Source of the DNA: Pseudomonas furukawaii
Lineage (GTDB): Bacteria > Pseudomonadota > Gammaproteobacteria > Pseudomonadales > Pseudomonadaceae
Reading direction: 5' to 3'
Assembly: GCF_002355475.1 (NCBI RefSeq)
Contig: NZ_AP014862.1
Span: 1 to 64,000, forward strand
DNA: 64,000 nt
This document shows, in pieces, positions 61,159 to 64,000 of the stretch. The notes under the pieces were generated by a model, which was not told the DNA's origin, ran no database searches, and saw only the letters and a list, made by a program, of their open reading frames with translations. A program made the position numbers and the translations under genes. Position 1 is the stretch's first letter, and the number at the start of each line of letters is the position of its first letter.

Positions 61159-63306
61159 ATGGCCGGGACGGGAGCACCCCAGGCGACCCAGGGTCACCAC
61201 GGCGTCGCCCTGCAGGCGGCGTCCGAGGACATCTGGGACAGCAAGTACCGCCTGAAACAGAAGGACGGCACGCCCATCGACCTCAGCCCCGACGGCACCT
61301 GGCAGCGCGTGGCACGAGCCCTGGCGGGGGTGGAGGCCGAACCCACGGCGCGCGAGCACTGGTATGAGCGCTTCCTCTGGGCGCTGCGCAATGGCGCCAT
61401 TCCTGCCGGCCGCATCCTCTCCAACGCCGGTGCCCAGGACCTCAAGCCGGCCACCTCCACCATCAATTGCACCGTCTCCGGCACCATCCTCGACTCCATG
61501 GATGACATCCTGTCCAAGGTCCATGAGGCCGGCCTCACCCTCAAGGCCGGCTGCGGCATCGGCTATGAGTTCAGCACCCTGCGTCCCCGGGGCGCCTTCG
61601 TCGCCGGCGCCGGGGCGCAGACCAGCGGTCCGCTGTCCTTCATGGATATCTACGACCGGATGTGCTTCACCGTCAGTTCCGCCGGTGGCCGCAGGGGCGC
61701 GCAGATGGGCACCTTCGACGTCTGCCATCCGGACGTGCGCGAGTTTATCCGCGCCAAGCGCGAGGACGGCCGCCTTCGCCAGTTCAACCTCAGCCTGCTG
61801 GTCTCCGACGCCTTCATGCACGCGGTAGAGAACGACACCGAATGGCCCCTGCTCTTTCCCGTCCATCCCCGTGAACGGGACGAACTGGACCTCCACGACG
61901 TGAGCCAGGTGATCTGGCGCGACTGGCCGGTGCACGAGGGCTACATCACCCGCGACGACGGCCTGGTGGCCTGCAAGGTCTACGGTCGCGTCCGCGCCCG
62001 CCACCTGTGGGACCTGATCATGGTTTCCACCTACGACTTCGCCGAGCCCGGCTTCATCCTCATCGACCGGGTCAACGAGCTGAACAACAACTGGTGGTGC
62101 GAGGCGATCCGCGCCACCAACCCTTGCGGCGAGCAGCCGCTTCCACCCTATGGCTCCTGCCTGCTGGGCTCCGTCAACCTCACCGCTTTCGTGGAGGAGC
62201 CCTTCGGCGAGGAGGCGCGTTTCGACTGGGAACGTTTCCGCGAGGTGGTGCGGGTGTTCACCCGCATGCTGGACAACGTGGTGGAGATCAACGGCCTGCC
62301 CCTGGCGCCCCAGCGCGAGGAGATACTCGGCAAGCGCCGCCATGGCATGGGCTTTCTCGGCCTGGGCTCGACACTGGCCCTGCTGCGCCTGCGTTACGGC
62401 AGCCCGGAAGCCTGCGTTTTCACTGAGGAGGTGAGCCGCGAGATGGCCCTGACGGGTTGGCAGGTCGCCCTGGAGCTGGCACGGGAGAAAGGGCCGGCAC
62501 CGGTGCTCCTGCTGGACTACGAGGTGACCGCCGCGATGCTGCGCAAGCGTCCGGAGATGGTGGACGACGGCTACCGGGCGGGCGACCGGGTGCCGGGGCG
62601 CATCCTCCATGCCCGCTATTCGCGCTACATGCAGCGGATCGCCGAGCATGCGCCGGAACTGGTGGCGGAACTGGCGGAGGTGGGCGCGCGCTTCACTCAC
62701 CACAGCTCCATCGCGCCGACCGGCACCATCAGCCTGAGCCTGGCCAACAACGCCTCCAATGGCATCGAACCCAGCTACGCCCATCACTACGCCCGCAACC
62801 TCATTCGGCCCGGGCGCAAGACCAAGGAAAAGGTCGAGGTGTTCAGCTATGAGCTGCTGGCCTACCGTGCCCTGGTCAACGCCCAGGCGCGTCCGGATGC
62901 CGAGCACCCGGCGCAGCGCCTGCCGGAGTACTTCGTCAGCGCCGATGACATCAGCCCGGCCGAGCACGTGGACATGCAGGCGGCGGCGCAGAAGTGGATC
63001 GACTCCTCCATTTCGAAGACCGCCAACGTTCCCACCGATTTCCCCTTCGAAGACTTCAAGGACATCTACCTGCGCGCCTGGCGACAGGGGCTGAAGGGCT
63101 GCACCACCTTCCGTTTCAATCCGGCGGCCTTCCAGGGTGTGCTGGTCAAGGAGGCGGACCTTGCGCGAACGCGCTACCGCTTCGAGCTGGAAGACGGCAG
63201 CGTGGTGGAGCTCCAGGGCAATGAGGAAGTGGAGTACGACGGCGAGGTGCATACCGCCGCCAACCTGTTCGACGCCCTCAAGGAGGGCTATTACGGCAGG
63301 TTCTGA
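61159..63306 (+). CDS. nrdJa: class II ribonucleotide reductase, large part (NrdJa)
   Basis: Adenosylcobalamin-dependent reductase making dNTPs with or without oxygen. The 715-residue part has the catalytic loop N321-P-C323-G-E325, whose cysteine becomes the thiyl radical, and the likely redox cysteines C104 (NCTVSG) and C648 (CTTFRFN). Pseudomonas splits class II RNR in two and this is the catalytic piece. ATG at 61159 has GGGAGG 7 nt upstream; the frame is open to 61096. nrdJb follows after 16 nt. Confidence 0.95.
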   Translation: MAGTGAPQATQGHHGVALQAASEDIWDSKYRLKQKDGTPIDLSPDGTWQRVARALAGVEAEPTAREHWYERFLWALRNGAIPAGRILSNAGAQDLKPATSTINCTVSGTILDSMDDILSKVHEAGLTLKAGCGIGYEFSTLRPRGAFVAGAGAQTSGPLSFMDIYDRMCFTVSSAGGRRGAQMGTFDVCHPDVREFIRAKREDGRLRQFNLSLLVSDAFMHAVENDTEWPLLFPVHPRERDELDLHDVSQVIWRDWPVHEGYITRDDGLVACKVYGRVRARHLWDLIMVSTYDFAEPGFILIDRVNELNNNWWCEAIRATNPCGEQPLPPYGSCLLGSVNLTAFVEEPFGEEARFDWERFREVVRVFTRMLDNVVEINGLPLAPQREEILGKRRHGMGFLGLGSTLALLRLRYGSPEACVFTEEVSREMALTGWQVALELAREKGPAPVLLLDYEVTAAMLRKRPEMVDDGYRAGDRVPGRILHARYSRYMQRIAEHAPELVAELAEVGARFTHHSSIAPTGTISLSLANNASNGIEPSYAHHYARNLIRPGRKTKEKVEVFSYELLAYRALVNAQARPDAEHPAQRLPEYFVSADDISPAEHVDMQAAAQKWIDSSISKTANVPTDFPFEDFKDIYLRAWRQGLKGCTTFRFNPAAFQGVLVKEADLARTRYRFELEDGSVVELQGNEEVEYDGEVHTAANLFDALKEGYYGRF

Positions 63307-63322
63307 GCCTGCGGAGGCCGTC

Positions 63323-64000
63323 ATGAGCCTGAAGATCGAAAAGCGGATCACCGGTTTCAGTCTGGTCCAGCCCGAGACGGACAAGGCCCGCGAGACGGGC
63401 GAGGCCGTGCCGGTGGTGCAGATGGACGAGACGCTGCAGCGTCCGGAAATCCTGGTCGGCGCCACCTACAAGATCAAGTCGCCGCTGTTCGAGCATGCCC
63501 TGTACGTGACCATCAACGACATCGTGCTCAATCCCGGCACGCCCCATGAGCAGCGACGACCCTTCGAGATCTTCATCAACTCCAAGGGCATGGAGCATTT
63601 CCAGTGGATAGTCGCCCTCACCCGCATCATGTCGGCGGTGTTCCGCAAGGGGGGGGATTGCACCTTCCTGGTGGAGGAACTGAAGGCGGTCTTCGATCCC
63701 CGCGGCGGCTACCTCAAGCGCGGCGGTGTCTACATGCCCTCCCTGGTGGCGGAGATCGGCGCGGTGCTGGAACGGCACCTGATCGCCATCGGCCTGATGG
63801 AGGGGCAGAAACTGGACGAGGAACAGCGGCTCTACCTGGCGGAGAAACGCGCCGCCTATGAAGCCAGCCTGGGCACTTCCACCGCCGAGCCCGGCGAAGA
63901 CTTCCCCCCCGGAGCCCAGCTTTGCGGCAAGTGCAACGCCCAGGCCGTGGTGCAACTGGATGGCTGCGCCACCTGCCTCAACTGCGGCCACTCGAAATGT
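63323..64000 (+). CDS. nrdJb: class II ribonucleotide reductase, small part (NrdJb), 3' end cut by the window
   Basis: GGAGG precedes the ATG at 63323, and 226 codons are open to the window edge. The protein begins MSLKIEKRITGFSLV and contains a cysteine-rich end (CGKC...CATCLNCGHSKC) that probably carries the C-terminal redox cysteines needed to re-reduce NrdJa. The stop codon lies beyond base 64000, probably within a few codons. Cotranscribed with nrdJa. Confidence 0.92.
   Translation, partial: MSLKIEKRITGFSLVQPETDKARETGEAVPVVQMDETLQRPEILVGATYKIKSPLFEHALYVTINDIVLNPGTPHEQRRPFEIFINSKGMEHFQWIVALTRIMSAVFRKGGDCTFLVEELKAVFDPRGGYLKRGGVYMPSLVAEIGAVLERHLIAIGLMEGQKLDEEQRLYLAEKRAAYEASLGTSTAEPGEDFPPGAQLCGKCNAQAVVQLDGCATCLNCGHSKC

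Noticed and set aside
61063-63465. An 800-codon frame antisense to nrdJa
   Set aside because: GC-rich shadow; the sense frame has the catalytic motifs of class II reductase.

Overview
The window is about 65% GC chromosomal DNA from a gamma-proteobacterium of the genus Pseudomonas. It begins just upstream of dnaA and carries the origin-proximal gene order I remember from P. aeruginosa: dnaA-dnaN-recF-gyrB, plsC-gmhB, glyQS, tag, trkA-rsmB-fmt-def, dprA-tsaC-qor-hemF-aroE, betC, trpBA/trpI, prlC, the aa3 oxidase cluster, metNIQ, znu/zur and nrdJab. The species cannot be fixed from this window. No rRNA, tRNA, CRISPR array, complete insertion sequence or prophage was found.

Layout. 1-526: oriC-type region with DnaA boxes. 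527-6651: replication core; recF carries two 16-bp parS palindromes. 6652-8131: a long gap with no intact protein gene. It holds relics of decayed genes and, at about 7659-8012, a strong candidate for a CrcZ/CrcY/CrcX-type small RNA. That RNA has five A-rich CA motifs, a sigma-54 -24/-12 promoter, a consensus IHF site, an upstream TGTTAC/GTAAC inverted repeat and a 3' hairpin. 8132-19574: lipid A, phospholipid and heptose genes, glycyl-tRNA synthetase, tag behind a LexA-type box, a PilZ protein, K+ uptake, and the def-fmt-rsmB-trkA translation cluster. 19716-25357: LysM protein, dprA, tsaC, qor, hemF, aroE. 25406-29378: choline-sulfate utilisation (orphan binding protein, choline sulfatase, LysR regulator, small dioxygenase-like protein). 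29514-32807: trpBA with divergent trpI, then dodecin. 32931-36652: periplasmic and lipoprotein genes flanked by two DUF1161 paralogues. 36665-43400: HAD phosphatase, gamma-carbonic anhydrase, prlC, a LexA-boxed radical SAM gene, beta-carbonic anhydrase. 44489-52989: complete aa3/caa3-type cytochrome c oxidase locus with copper and haem A assembly genes. 53058-55562: methionine ABC transporter. 56326-60983: GMC oxidoreductase and the zinc uptake locus znuA / zur-znuC-znuB. 61159-64000: split class II ribonucleotide reductase nrdJa-nrdJb, the latter cut by the window end.

Functional themes. The segment combines replication and segregation (oriC, dnaA, dnaN, parS), SOS-linked repair (tag and the radical SAM gene), post-transcriptional carbon-source control (the CA-motif RNA would titrate Hfq/Crc), aerobic respiration with its own copper and haem assembly kit, and metal or amino-acid uptake. 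Coding density is high and most operons are joined by 1-4 nt start/stop overlaps. Many long open frames opposite real genes are GC-rich shadows and are left out.
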